From Pelolinea submarina (GTDB lineage: Bacteria > Chloroflexota > Anaerolineae > Anaerolineales > Anaerolineaceae), in NCBI RefSeq assembly GCF_003966975.1, contig NZ_AP018437.1:3162001-3226000 (forward strand): a stretch of DNA of 64,000 nt, in the 5' to 3' direction. Below are positions 48,560 to 57,009 of this stretch, in pieces. The position numbers were made by a program, and so were the translations under genes. Position 1 is the stretch's first letter, and every line of letters begins with the position of its first letter. Under the pieces are notes generated by a model that saw only the letters and a list, made by a program, of their open reading frames with translations, was not told the origin of the DNA and searched no databases.

Positions 48560-49165
48560 ATGGATAAAACAATCAGCCGGAAGTTTTTTAACGATAGGGC
48601 AGAGCATTGGGATGATACCGTTAGAAATAACGATGCACAAAAGCTCCGCAGAATGGCCGACCGGCTAGATATTCAAGAGCCCAATTTTGTTTTAGACGTA
48701 GGCACCGGCACCGGTGTTTTTATCCCATATATCTCCGAAAAACTGAATGGCAGCGGCAGAATCATCTCCATGGATTTCGCCATCAACATGCTGATCAAAG
48801 CGCAATCCAAATTTTCCGACAGAGAAAGCCTGGAATACGTCTGTGCTGAAATCGAAGCCCTGCATCTCGGCAGCGCTCAATTCGATACAGCCGTATGCTA
48901 TTCCACTTTCCCGCACTTTCATGATAAACCCCGCGCATTACGCAATCTGACTCATTTGCTGAAAAAAAACGGTACCTTGTTCATCTGTCACACCGCCAGC
49001 AAAGAGACTATCAACGATATCCATAGAAGTATCCCCGACTTTCAGGATCATCTAATTCCCGATAACGACGAGATGGCTCAATTGTTGGAAAAGGCCGGCT
49101 TTGTACAGGTAAAAATTGAAGATAATGAAGATTATTACCTGGTTACAGCCAAAAATAGAGGTTAA
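48560..49165 (+). CDS. Class I SAM-dependent methyltransferase
   Basis: This protein of about 201 residues has the SAM-binding motif VLDVGTGTGVF at about residue 45, an acidic loop MDFA and the motif FDTAVCYSTFPHF. It looks like a UbiE/MenG-type small-molecule methyltransferase. AAGGA lies 10 nt before the ATG. The substrate cannot be inferred. It has its own promoter and is followed by about 200 nt before the nucleoside importer. Confidence 0.88.
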   Translation: MDKTISRKFFNDRAEHWDDTVRNNDAQKLRRMADRLDIQEPNFVLDVGTGTGVFIPYISEKLNGSGRIISMDFAINMLIKAQSKFSDRESLEYVCAEIEALHLGSAQFDTAVCYSTFPHFHDKPRALRNLTHLLKKNGTLFICHTASKETINDIHRSIPDFQDHLIPDNDEMAQLLEKAGFVQVKIEDNEDYYLVTAKNRG

Positions 49166-49287
49166 TTTAACAAGAGGAAAAAAAATGCTTTATACTTGTG
49201 CCATCAAAGGGAAAGTTGTAACAAACTGCAAAATTCTCATTGGTACTATTTGGGGGATAAAAAACCTTAATAAAAAGGAGGTGATTT

Positions 49288-49359
49288 TTGTTCGTAATAG
49301 ATAAATATAGCCTCAAAATTATTGGAGAGCAACAAAAATATATTTACTTGGTTTATTAA
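49288..49359 (+). CDS. Possible 23-residue leader peptide before the nucleoside importer
   Basis: A very strong ribosome site, AAGGAGGTGAT at 49275-49285, sits 6 nt before a TTG that opens a 23-codon frame ending at TAA 49357-49359. It stops 16 nt before the importer lipoprotein start, which has its own AAAGGAG site. It may be a translated leader. Upstream, ATG 49185 opens another 39-codon frame of weak merit. Confidence 0.3.
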   Translation: MFVIDKYSLKIIGEQQKYIYLVY

Positions 49360-49375
49360 TAAAGGAGAAGATTTT

Positions 49376-50479
49376 ATGAATAAGAGATTACTAGCCATTT
49401 TGGCAATCCTGGTTGTCGGATCATTGCTGTTCACCGCTTGCGGTTCCGCTCCCAGCACCACCGAAGAAGCTGCCCCGGCAGCTGATGAAACCGCCGCTGA
49501 ACCCGAGTTCACCTGCGCGCTGATTACCCCCAATCCCCTGGGCGACCGTTCCTTCATTGATTCATCCGCCCGCGGTATTGAACAGGCTAACGCCGAACTG
49601 CCCGTGAAATGCGACATCATTGAGACCAATGGCGTTTCCGAGCACGAAGCTGCCCTGCGCGGCGCAGTCGCCGAAGGTTACGATCTGGTTTTGGGTCTGG
49701 CCATCGACGCGGAATTGTTCGCCAACCTGGCCAATGAATTCCCGGAACAGAATTTCTCATCCCCGTCCGAACTCTTCCTGGACCAACTCCCTGCCAACCT
49801 GGTTTCCTATCAGGTTGAAGTACACGAAGCCAGCTTCCTGGCCGGCTTGGTCGCCGGCACCATGACCGACAGCAAGATCCTCGGCGTGGTCAACGGTGGC
49901 GATTCCCCCGCCATGAACCAGTTCACCTATGGTTTCAAACAGGGTGTCTTGGAAGTTTGCCCCGATTGCCAGGTGCTCGTGAGCTACCTCGGCTTTGATT
50001 TCTCCAACCCGACCCTCGGTCTGGAAACCGCTCTGGCCCAGTACGAACAGGGCGCCGACATTGTCTACCAGGTTGCCGGCCGTTCCGGCGAAGGTGTCTT
50101 GGAAGCAGCCGCCCAGGTTGGCAAATACGCCATCGGTGTGGACTCCAACCAGGACTACATCCAGCCCGGCAGCATCATCACCTCCGTTATCAAGCGTGTT
50201 GATCAGACCACCTTCGACTCCATCGCCAGCGTGGTCAACGGCACCTTCGAAGGCGGCCAGTTCATCACCAAAGGTATGAAGGACGGTTTCGCCGGCCTTT
50301 CCTGGGACGAAGGTTCCACCGCCTTTGAAGAAAGCGGCCCCGCAGATATGGTTGCCAAGTTAGCCGACGCGAAAGCAGTCGTCGAAGAATACCGCGCCAA
50401 GATTTTGGCCGGCGAATATGCAGTTTGCGATTCGCTCTATCCCGATACCCCCGAATGCGTTGCAGTCATCGGCGAGTAA
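49376..50479 (+). CDS. BMP family nucleoside-binding lipoprotein
   Basis: This protein of about 367 residues starts at ATG 49376 with AAAGGAG upstream. It has a lipoprotein signal with lipobox FTACG and then a BMP/PnrA-type binding domain (ITPNPLGDRSFIDSSARG, GVVNGGDSPAMNQF, QVAGRSGEGVLEAA, IGVDSNQD). These proteins bind purine nucleosides or related compounds. It heads an importer operon with the ATPase and two permeases, and a nucleoside hydrolase lies further down, which supports a nucleoside ligand. Confidence 0.9.
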   Translation: MNKRLLAILAILVVGSLLFTACGSAPSTTEEAAPAADETAAEPEFTCALITPNPLGDRSFIDSSARGIEQANAELPVKCDIIETNGVSEHEAALRGAVAEGYDLVLGLAIDAELFANLANEFPEQNFSSPSELFLDQLPANLVSYQVEVHEASFLAGLVAGTMTDSKILGVVNGGDSPAMNQFTYGFKQGVLEVCPDCQVLVSYLGFDFSNPTLGLETALAQYEQGADIVYQVAGRSGEGVLEAAAQVGKYAIGVDSNQDYIQPGSIITSVIKRVDQTTFDSIASVVNGTFEGGQFITKGMKDGFAGLSWDEGSTAFEESGPADMVAKLADAKAVVEEYRAKILAGEYAVCDSLYPDTPECVAVIGE

Positions 50480-50503
50480 ATATTATTAGATAACAACAAA
50501 CAG

Positions 50504-50532
50504 GACCCCGGGGAACCTTTCCCGGGGTCTTT
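50504..50532 (+). terminator. Intercistronic GC-rich hairpin between binding protein and ATPase
   Basis: GACCCCGGG and CCCGGGGTC form a 9-bp GC-rich stem followed by TTT. It probably stops part of the transcription or protects the lipoprotein mRNA end, so that the binding protein is made in excess over the membrane parts. Confidence 0.75.
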
Positions 50533-50548
50533 AATGGAGGATGATCGC

Positions 50549-52108
50549 ATGGCACTCGCATTAGAAATGAAAGGGATCACCAAGTATTTTAGTTCGACCG
50601 ATGTGCAGGCGAATGACAACGTTAATTTGACAGTTGAAGCAGGCGAGGTGCTTGCTCTGGTGGGGGAAAATGGCGCGGGCAAAACCACATTAATGAACAT
50701 CCTGTACGGTCTGATCAAACCGGATTCCGGTGAAATTTTTATTAATGGCGAAAAAGTTCAAATCGGCCACCCTGATGATGCCATCAAAAACGGCATCGGT
50801 ATGGTGCATCAGCATTTCAAATTAGTCCCGTCCTTTACAGTCGCCCAAAACATCATCCTGGGCATGGAACCGAACAAAGCCGGTTTCTTATCCCCAAAAG
50901 AAGAAAATAAAGTTGTGAAAGAGCTGGCGGATAAATTCAATCTGCCGGTTGACCCTAAAGCTCAAATCCGCGACCTGCCGGTTGGCATGCAGCAGCGGGT
51001 TGAGATCTTAAAAGTACTCTTACGTGAAGCAAAGATCCTAATTCTGGATGAACCTACCGCGGTTTTGACGCCCCAGGAAGTTAAAGAACTGATGGACGTG
51101 GTCCGCCAATTGGCAAAGATGGGTTATTCGGTAATTTTTATCACCCATAAGTTGATCGAGGTAATGGAAGTCGCAGACAAGGTCAGCGTTATGCGCGCGG
51201 GCAAGAATGTTGGAAACAAGAAAGTCTCGGATACGAATATTCCAGATTTAGCGCGTATGATGGTCGGCCGTGAAGTTCTGCTGCGCGTTAAAAAAGACAC
51301 CATTCAACGCGGTAAACCTGTTTTTGAAGCAAAGGATGTCAGCGTTTCAGATGTACACGGGCTGGCTGCCATTTCCCACGTTTCCTTCAACGTACATGAA
51401 GGAGAGATCGTCGGCCTGGCTGGCGTGAGCGGTAATGGACAGACCGAACTGGTTGAGGTCATTTCCGGTATGCGTCCTCTGGACGGCGGAAACTTATATC
51501 TGAACGAGCAGGACATTACGCAAGCCAATGTGCGCGACCGCCGCAATGCCGGTGTGGCGCATATCCCCGAAGATCGTATGGAAGTCGGCTTGAATTTGCA
51601 GACCAATCTGGATGAAAACCTGATCATCTCGCGCTACAACCAATCCGAATTCAGCAAATTTGGTTTCTTGTTAGGAAAATCCATCAGCAGGTTCGCTGAA
51701 ACAGTTGTCAAATCTTTCTCCATCGCGGCCGCCAAGCCGGGCGAGGATATTTCCATGCTCTCCGGCGGCAACCTGCAAAAAGTAGTCGTAGGACGTGAAC
51801 TCTCTGGACAGCCATCATTCATTATCGCCAACCAGCCCACCCGTGGTCTGGATGTTGGCAGTATCGAATTTGTACATAAAACCCTGATTGAGGAACGCGA
51901 CCGCGGCGCCGGCGTTTTGCTGGTTTCGGTGGAATTGGAAGAAATCATGGCCCTGGCCGACCGCATTCTGGTGCTTTTCCGCGGGCAAATCCAGGGTGAG
52001 TTGGACGCCAAGACTGCTACCGAAGAAGAAGTCGGCATCCTGATGGCCGGCGGAAAACTCTCTGACCTGCAAACAAACCAAGCGAAGTCGGGAAAGGAAT
52101 CAAAATGA
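50549..52108 (+). CDS. NupA-type ABC importer ATPase (two ATPase domains)
   Basis: This 519-residue protein has two fused ABC domains. The first has Walker A GENGAGKTT, signature VGMQQRVEIL and Walker B ILILDEPTAVL. The second has a degenerate Walker A (GVSGNGQTE) and the signature LSGGNLQKVVVGREL, as usual for the RbsA/NupA group. I use ATG 50549, with GGAGG 8 nt upstream; an earlier ATG at 50534 overlaps that site. It overlaps the next permease by 4 nt. Confidence 0.93.
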   Translation: MALALEMKGITKYFSSTDVQANDNVNLTVEAGEVLALVGENGAGKTTLMNILYGLIKPDSGEIFINGEKVQIGHPDDAIKNGIGMVHQHFKLVPSFTVAQNIILGMEPNKAGFLSPKEENKVVKELADKFNLPVDPKAQIRDLPVGMQQRVEILKVLLREAKILILDEPTAVLTPQEVKELMDVVRQLAKMGYSVIFITHKLIEVMEVADKVSVMRAGKNVGNKKVSDTNIPDLARMMVGREVLLRVKKDTIQRGKPVFEAKDVSVSDVHGLAAISHVSFNVHEGEIVGLAGVSGNGQTELVEVISGMRPLDGGNLYLNEQDITQANVRDRRNAGVAHIPEDRMEVGLNLQTNLDENLIISRYNQSEFSKFGFLLGKSISRFAETVVKSFSIAAAKPGEDISMLSGGNLQKVVVGRELSGQPSFIIANQPTRGLDVGSIEFVHKTLIEERDRGAGVLLVSVELEEIMALADRILVLFRGQIQGELDAKTATEEEVGILMAGGKLSDLQTNQAKSGKESK

Positions 52109-53205
52109 AAAACAAGAAACTCCAAAAGATCCTTGACGCCATTCTGATCCCAGTCCTGGCTATTTTATCTGGCCTGGTGCTGATGGGCATTATGATCGCC
52201 CTCACCGGCAAACCGGTTTGGGAATCATACGGAGTCTTATTCAGCAAGGCATTTGGCTGCGAAAAAGCCAGCAACTGCGCTATTGTTACCACCCTGGAGC
52301 GCGCCACCCCGATTATTTTGACCGGTCTATCGGCCGTGGTCGCGTTCCGCTCCGGTCTGTTCAGTATCGGCCAGGAAGGCCAATATCTGATGGCTTCCAT
52401 CGCCGCCGGCTGGCTGGGATACAACATCCACCTGCCCAACGGCGTACATCAATCCGTCATTCTGGTCGCCTGCATGGCCGTAGGCGCGGCTTATGGGTTC
52501 ATCCCCGGCGTTTTAAAGGTCAAGTTAGGCGTCAATGAGTTGTTATCCACCATTGTGCTGAACTCCATCGCCACCCTAATCATCGAATACATGGTGCAGT
52601 TCCCCATGCGCGCGGACGTATCCACCACGGCGCACTCCCCCATCATCGATGAAACCGCGCAATTGCCCATCTTTATGCCCGGTTCCAAATGGGGCGTGGG
52701 CTTCATCATTGCGGTTGTGGCTGTCATCCTCGTCTTTATCTATTTATGGAAAACCAAATCCGGCTACGAACAGCGTATGGCGGGCCAGTCCAAACGTTTC
52801 GCTTTATACGGTGGTGTTCCCAGCGATAAAGCCGCAATCCGCGCCATGATCATCAGCGGCGCTCTGGCCGGTTTGGCCGGTGCGGTTGAGGTGATGGGCG
52901 TGCACCGCCGCATCATGACCGGTTTCTCTACCGGTTTGGGCTTCGACGGTGTTACCGCGGCCATTCTTGGCCAAACCCATCCCTTCGGCGTCTTCATCGT
53001 TGCCATCTTGTTTGCCGGACTAAAACTCGGCGCACAATTGGGCCTCCAATTGAAACTGGGCATCCCCCGTGAATTGGGCGCAACCATCATCGGATTCATC
53101 ATCCTGTTCGTGGCTGCCAGTAAATTCTACGAAGGTGCGATCGATAGCGTCCGCTCCTGGTTTACCAAGTCGAAAAAGGTGAAAGCGAAAGGAGGAGGAG
53201 ACTAA
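52105..53205 (+). CDS. Nucleoside ABC importer permease 1 (NupB-type)
   Basis: This 366-residue polytopic protein has the family motif SIGQEGQYLMASIAAG and ends in a basic tail. It overlaps the ATPase by 4 nt (ATGA) and the next permease by 1 nt. It is a clear relative of the extra permease at 58606-59673 (shared GIPRELGA/GG...F and GLSAVVAFRSG/GLSAAVALRAG). Confidence 0.92.
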   Translation: MKNKKLQKILDAILIPVLAILSGLVLMGIMIALTGKPVWESYGVLFSKAFGCEKASNCAIVTTLERATPIILTGLSAVVAFRSGLFSIGQEGQYLMASIAAGWLGYNIHLPNGVHQSVILVACMAVGAAYGFIPGVLKVKLGVNELLSTIVLNSIATLIIEYMVQFPMRADVSTTAHSPIIDETAQLPIFMPGSKWGVGFIIAVVAVILVFIYLWKTKSGYEQRMAGQSKRFALYGGVPSDKAAIRAMIISGALAGLAGAVEVMGVHRRIMTGFSTGLGFDGVTAAILGQTHPFGVFIVAILFAGLKLGAQLGLQLKLGIPRELGATIIGFIILFVAASKFYEGAIDSVRSWFTKSKKVKAKGGGD

Positions 53206-54176
53206 TGACAGGCTTTTTTAGTGTCTTCACTGTTGAATTATTAAATAGCGGCATCCGCTTGGCCACCCCTGTTATTCTGGCTGCCCTGGGCGGCGCGCTG
53301 TGCAACAAAGCCGGCGTGCTCAACCTGGCGCTGGAAAGCATGATGCTGATGGGTGCTTTCGTCGGTATTGTTTCCGCTTACTTCGTCGGGAACTCGTATA
53401 TTGGTTTGTTGATTGCCATGGCCTCCGGCGGTTTGCTTGGACTGGTGTTCGCGTTTCTATACCATAAGTATGACGTGGATCTGGTCATTTTGGCCATCGC
53501 GTTCAACCTGATCATTCAGGAGCTAACCGTGTATGTGATGCGCGTTATGTTCGGCAACGTCGGCAGTTGGTCGGACCCCAGCATTAACCGCATCCCGGAT
53601 ATCGAGATCCCGTTGATCAAGGACATCCCCGTTTTGGGCAACATCCTCAGCGGATACAACATCATCGTTTACTTCTCATGGGCTGTCACCATTGTGATGT
53701 ACCTGGTTCTTTACAAAATGAAATTCGGCCGCCATATCCGCGCGGTCGGCGAGAACCGGGAAGCCGCAGAAACCGTGGGGATCAACGCCGTGCGCATCCA
53801 AACCATGGCCCTGATTATCTCCGGCGTACTTTCCGCCCTGGGCGGCGCATTCTTATCTATCGGCCACTTGAAGTTGTTCACTCGCAATATGAGCAACGGC
53901 CGTGGTTGGACTGCTGTAGCGGCGGCCCTTTTCGGCGCCAACCACCCCATCGGTACCGCTCTGGCCAGTTTGTTCTTTGGCCTGACGGAAGCATTCGCGG
54001 TGCGTATCCAAAACGTCACCGACCTGCCGCCAAACCTGGTGGAACTGCTGCCGAACTTTGCTACCTTGATCGTGCTGATCTTCATCGCCCTACGCGAAAA
54101 GCTGCGTGAGAACAACGCACGCCGCCGCTTCCGCGCGGAATTGAGAGCGGAGGAACAGCAAAAGGCTGCTTCATAG
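53205..54176 (+). CDS. Nucleoside ABC importer permease 2 (NupC-type)
   Basis: This 323-residue membrane protein has the second-permease signature NKAGVLNLALESMMLMGAF and FGRHIRAVGENREAAETVGI. Its ATG overlaps the previous stop (TAATG). A strong terminator hairpin follows 21 nt after its stop. It should pair with the 52105 permease in the transport core. Confidence 0.93.
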   Translation: MTGFFSVFTVELLNSGIRLATPVILAALGGALCNKAGVLNLALESMMLMGAFVGIVSAYFVGNSYIGLLIAMASGGLLGLVFAFLYHKYDVDLVILAIAFNLIIQELTVYVMRVMFGNVGSWSDPSINRIPDIEIPLIKDIPVLGNILSGYNIIVYFSWAVTIVMYLVLYKMKFGRHIRAVGENREAAETVGINAVRIQTMALIISGVLSALGGAFLSIGHLKLFTRNMSNGRGWTAVAAALFGANHPIGTALASLFFGLTEAFAVRIQNVTDLPPNLVELLPNFATLIVLIFIALREKLRENNARRRFRAELRAEEQQKAAS

Positions 54177-54197
54177 ACGAATCGAAACCTGTAACAC

Positions 54198-54233
54198 AAA
54201 CAGGGGTGCAGACATCTCGCACCCCTGTTTTTT
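54198..54233 (+). terminator. Strong terminator between importer and nucleoside hydrolase
   Basis: AAACAGGGGTGC and GCACCCCTGTTT form a perfect 12-bp stem with a 9-nt loop, followed by T. The hydrolase ATG is only 11 nt further and has no ribosome site, so some read-through or another promoter must serve it. Confidence 0.85.
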
Positions 54234-54244
54234 CAAGCAATCAT

Positions 54245-55186
54245 ATGGACAAATTATTTATTTATATCGATACAGATCTTAGCTTAGGTACGCCCGGTGC
54301 GGAAATAGACGACGGCGCGGCACTGCTGATGCTGCTGCGCAACCCGGCGGCTCAAATCGTCGGCATCGGCAGCGTTTTCGGCAACGTGCCGGTACGGGAC
54401 GCTACCTGCAACCTGGCGCGTATGCTGGAAATAACCGGGCATACGGATATTCCCCTGGCACAGGGCGCGGCTGGCCCGCTGGAAGGCGACATGAGTTGGT
54501 TTGCAGAGTGGCAGGCCGGTTACAGCGCCACGCTGCCTTTTGAATGCAATGAACCGCGGGAATCCTCCGCGGATATGCTGGTACGTTTGGCAAACACCTA
54601 CCCCGACCAATTAAGCGTCATCGCCATCGGCCCCTCCACCAACCTGGCCCTGGCACTGGAAAAGGACCCCGAGATCGCCTATAAGGTCAAACAAGTGGTT
54701 GCCATGGGCGGCTCTTTCGGCAGCCAGCCGCAGGCGCCCGAGTTCAACGTGCACTGTGATCCAAGCGCCACCCGAAAAATATGCGCGGCTGATTGGCCGC
54801 TGACCCTGTTGGGGCTGGATATCACCCGCCAGGCGGCTTTTTCACGCGCGAAATTCGCCGCGTTACCTGACAGCGATCCGATCCTGAGCCTGCTCAAAGA
54901 GCAGGCGGACAGCTGGATCACCCGTGTGGAAAGCATGGGTTGGGAAAAAGACGGCTGCTCTCTGCACGATGCCGTAGCCGCGGCTTACCTGCTGCAAACG
55001 GATCTTTTCAATTCCGTTCCTGTGGAAGTGGAAATTTCCGACGGAAGCCGCCTGCCAATCGGCACCACATTGATCAACCCGGTGCCGCGCTCGCAGGGCA
55101 GCACTACGCACGTGGTCAGCACCGTCAAGGCTAAAATGGTGCGGGATTTCATTTGGTCGTTCATCGACCCTACCGCTGCAAAATAA
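54245..55186 (+). CDS. Nucleoside hydrolase family protein
   Basis: This 314-residue protein is of the inosine/uridine-preferring nucleoside hydrolase type. DTDLSLGTPGAEIDDGAAL holds the calcium-site aspartates, though the spacing between DTD and the DD pair is longer than in the usual DTDxxxDDA. VVAMGGSF and EFNVHCDPSA are further landmarks. It cleaves nucleosides to base and sugar. ATG 54245 is the start; no SD is visible before it. It lies directly before a PfkB kinase (11-nt gap). Confidence 0.88.
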   Translation: MDKLFIYIDTDLSLGTPGAEIDDGAALLMLLRNPAAQIVGIGSVFGNVPVRDATCNLARMLEITGHTDIPLAQGAAGPLEGDMSWFAEWQAGYSATLPFECNEPRESSADMLVRLANTYPDQLSVIAIGPSTNLALALEKDPEIAYKVKQVVAMGGSFGSQPQAPEFNVHCDPSATRKICAADWPLTLLGLDITRQAAFSRAKFAALPDSDPILSLLKEQADSWITRVESMGWEKDGCSLHDAVAAAYLLQTDLFNSVPVEVEISDGSRLPIGTTLINPVPRSQGSTTHVVSTVKAKMVRDFIWSFIDPTAAK

Positions 55187-55197
55187 GGAGAAATACT

Positions 55198-56118
55198 ATG
55201 GAAAAATTATCGGTCTTCTGCTACGGTGAAGTGGGCGTGGATAACATCATCCAGGCCGACCAACTGCCCAGTCCGGAAATCGCGGTTTTTCCGCAAGCCG
55301 AAAGCTACCACATCGGCGGCGCAGCCGCCAACACCGCCGTCTGGCTGGCGCGCATGGGTGTGCCGGTCGGGCTGAGCGGCAACGTCATCGGCAGCGACCT
55401 GTACGGCAGGCAGCTGCAGGAATGGCTGGGGCAGCACAACCGTCTGGATCTGGCGGCGCTCGAAATCGTGCCGGGCACGACCACGCCTTTCACACGCGCC
55501 ATCGTCACACCTGACGGCGAACGCTCCTTCCTGATTTTTTATTACCCGCAAACTCCCAAGAGCGTCTTTTCGCTGGATATGCTGAAAGGCGCGGGGTATT
55601 TAGCGCTGGACCTGTACGGCGGCCCGGAGCGCATTCAATCCGCCAAAACCGCCCACAACGCCGGCGTGCAGACCACCATCGGCGACGTGATCTGGCCGGA
55701 ACATGAAGTGTTGCCTTTCACGGACATCGCCACCAATTCCGGATCCTACATTCGAAACGTCTTCCCGGGCGTGGACGTGCACCAGCACGCCCGCAGCCTG
55801 CAAGCCATCAACCAGGGCATCGTGATTACCACCGACGGCGGCGATGAGGTTTTCGCCATCGACCGCGACGGCAGCGCCTTTATAGCTCATCCGCCAAAGG
55901 TTGAGGTAGTGGATGCCACCGGCGCCGGGGACGCATTCCGCGCGGGTCTGCTGTTTGGGCTGGATAAGGGCCTGAGTTTGGCCGACAGCGTATGCTGGGG
56001 CATGGCGACCGGCTCGCTGAAGGTCGGCCACGTCGGCGCGGCCACCAGCCTGCCCACATTCGCTGAAATCGAAACGCTAGCCAAGCGCCTGATAGCCCAG
56101 GGTGTTACCCCCGCATGA
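55198..56118 (+). CDS. PfkB family sugar or nucleoside kinase
   Basis: This 306-residue protein starts at ATG 55198 with AAGGAG upstream. It has the N-terminal GGAAANTAVWLARMG motif and the catalytic ATGAGDAFRAG anion hole with the base aspartate. PfkB kinases phosphorylate ribose, nucleosides and related sugars. Following a nucleoside hydrolase, ribose or a deoxy sugar is the likely substrate. It overlaps the activase gene by 4 nt. Confidence 0.9.
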   Translation: MEKLSVFCYGEVGVDNIIQADQLPSPEIAVFPQAESYHIGGAAANTAVWLARMGVPVGLSGNVIGSDLYGRQLQEWLGQHNRLDLAALEIVPGTTTPFTRAIVTPDGERSFLIFYYPQTPKSVFSLDMLKGAGYLALDLYGGPERIQSAKTAHNAGVQTTIGDVIWPEHEVLPFTDIATNSGSYIRNVFPGVDVHQHARSLQAINQGIVITTDGGDEVFAIDRDGSAFIAHPPKVEVVDATGAGDAFRAGLLFGLDKGLSLADSVCWGMATGSLKVGHVGAATSLPTFAEIETLAKRLIAQGVTPA

Positions 56119-56978
56119 ACAATAATGGCATGAACGAACCACTAGGCATCGTCAACCACATCCTCAAAAAGAGCTTCGTGGACGGGCCGGGCAACCGCGC
56201 AGTGATCTTCCTGCAGGGCTGCAATTTTCACTGCCTGTACTGCCACAACCCCTACACCATCAACCACTGCACGGCCTGCGGGCTGTGCGTGGAAACCTGT
56301 CCGCAGCACGCCCTGACACTGGGAAAAGATAAAATATTCTGGAACGAGGATATTTGTGTGGAATGTGACGAGTGCATCCGCGTTTGCCCTGAATCCGCTT
56401 CGCCGCGCACACGCACCTACACACCCGCAGAATTATGGCAGGAAGTCGCCCGCATCGGGCCTTTCATCACCGGCATCAGTGTGTCCGGCGGCGAACCTTC
56501 GCTGCAGGTGCCCTTCCTGGCGCGCTTCTTTCAATTGGTCAAAGAGAACTCGGATCTGACCACCCTGATCGAGACCAACGGTTTTGCCGGTCAGCAAGCC
56601 TACACGGATATGCTGCCCTGGCTGGACATGGCCATGGTTGACCTGAAATGCAGCGATCCGGACAAACACCTGGAATTGACCGGGCAGCCGCTCGATACGG
56701 TACTGGAAAGCATCCGCTTCTTCGCCGCCCAGGGCAAATTGCAGCAGGTCCAGCAGGTGATCGCGCCTGCCTACACCGACCAGGCAGCGGACATGCAGCG
56801 CACCGCCGGCCTGCTGGCCGGCATCGATCCATCGATACATCTGCGGCTGCTGCGCTTCCGCCCGCACGGCGCCAGCGGCCCGGCCGCGCAATGGCAGTCC
56901 CCCACGGATGAACGCATGGACGCTTTGGTGGAAACCGCCCGCAGCAATGGCTTAACATCCGTGGAACGTTCGCTATAA
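56115..56978 (+). CDS. yjjW: Glycyl-radical enzyme activase, YjjW-like radical SAM protein
   Basis: This 287-residue enzyme uses a [4Fe-4S] cluster and SAM to make the glycyl radical. The radical SAM cysteines are C36, C40 and C43 (CNFHCLYC). Two further 4Fe-4S sites follow in CTACGLCVETCP (C52-C62) and CVECDECIRVCP (C81-C91), as in glycyl-radical activases. VSGGEP is the family SAM motif. It overlaps the PfkB gene by 4 nt and lies just before its presumed target, the YjjI-like enzyme. Confidence 0.9.
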   Translation: MNNNGMNEPLGIVNHILKKSFVDGPGNRAVIFLQGCNFHCLYCHNPYTINHCTACGLCVETCPQHALTLGKDKIFWNEDICVECDECIRVCPESASPRTRTYTPAELWQEVARIGPFITGISVSGGEPSLQVPFLARFFQLVKENSDLTTLIETNGFAGQQAYTDMLPWLDMAMVDLKCSDPDKHLELTGQPLDTVLESIRFFAAQGKLQQVQQVIAPAYTDQAADMQRTAGLLAGIDPSIHLRLLRFRPHGASGPAAQWQSPTDERMDALVETARSNGLTSVERSL

Positions 56979-57009
56979 TTGAGACAATCGCTGAAAAGGA
57001 ATTATTGTT

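Noticed and set aside
49185-49304. 39-codon frame starting ATG 49185 before the nucleoside importer
   Set aside because: It has a purine-rich upstream stretch but no conserved feature, and it ends through the strong SD used by the next small frame; I could not support it as a gene.
41540-56978. Reading AMMECR1 and the radical SAM enzyme as an AmmeMemoRadiSam pair
   Set aside because: The radical SAM protein at 56115 has two ferredoxin-type cluster motifs and sits beside YjjI, so it is a glycyl-radical activase; it is 14 kb away from AMMECR1 and no MEMO protein is present.
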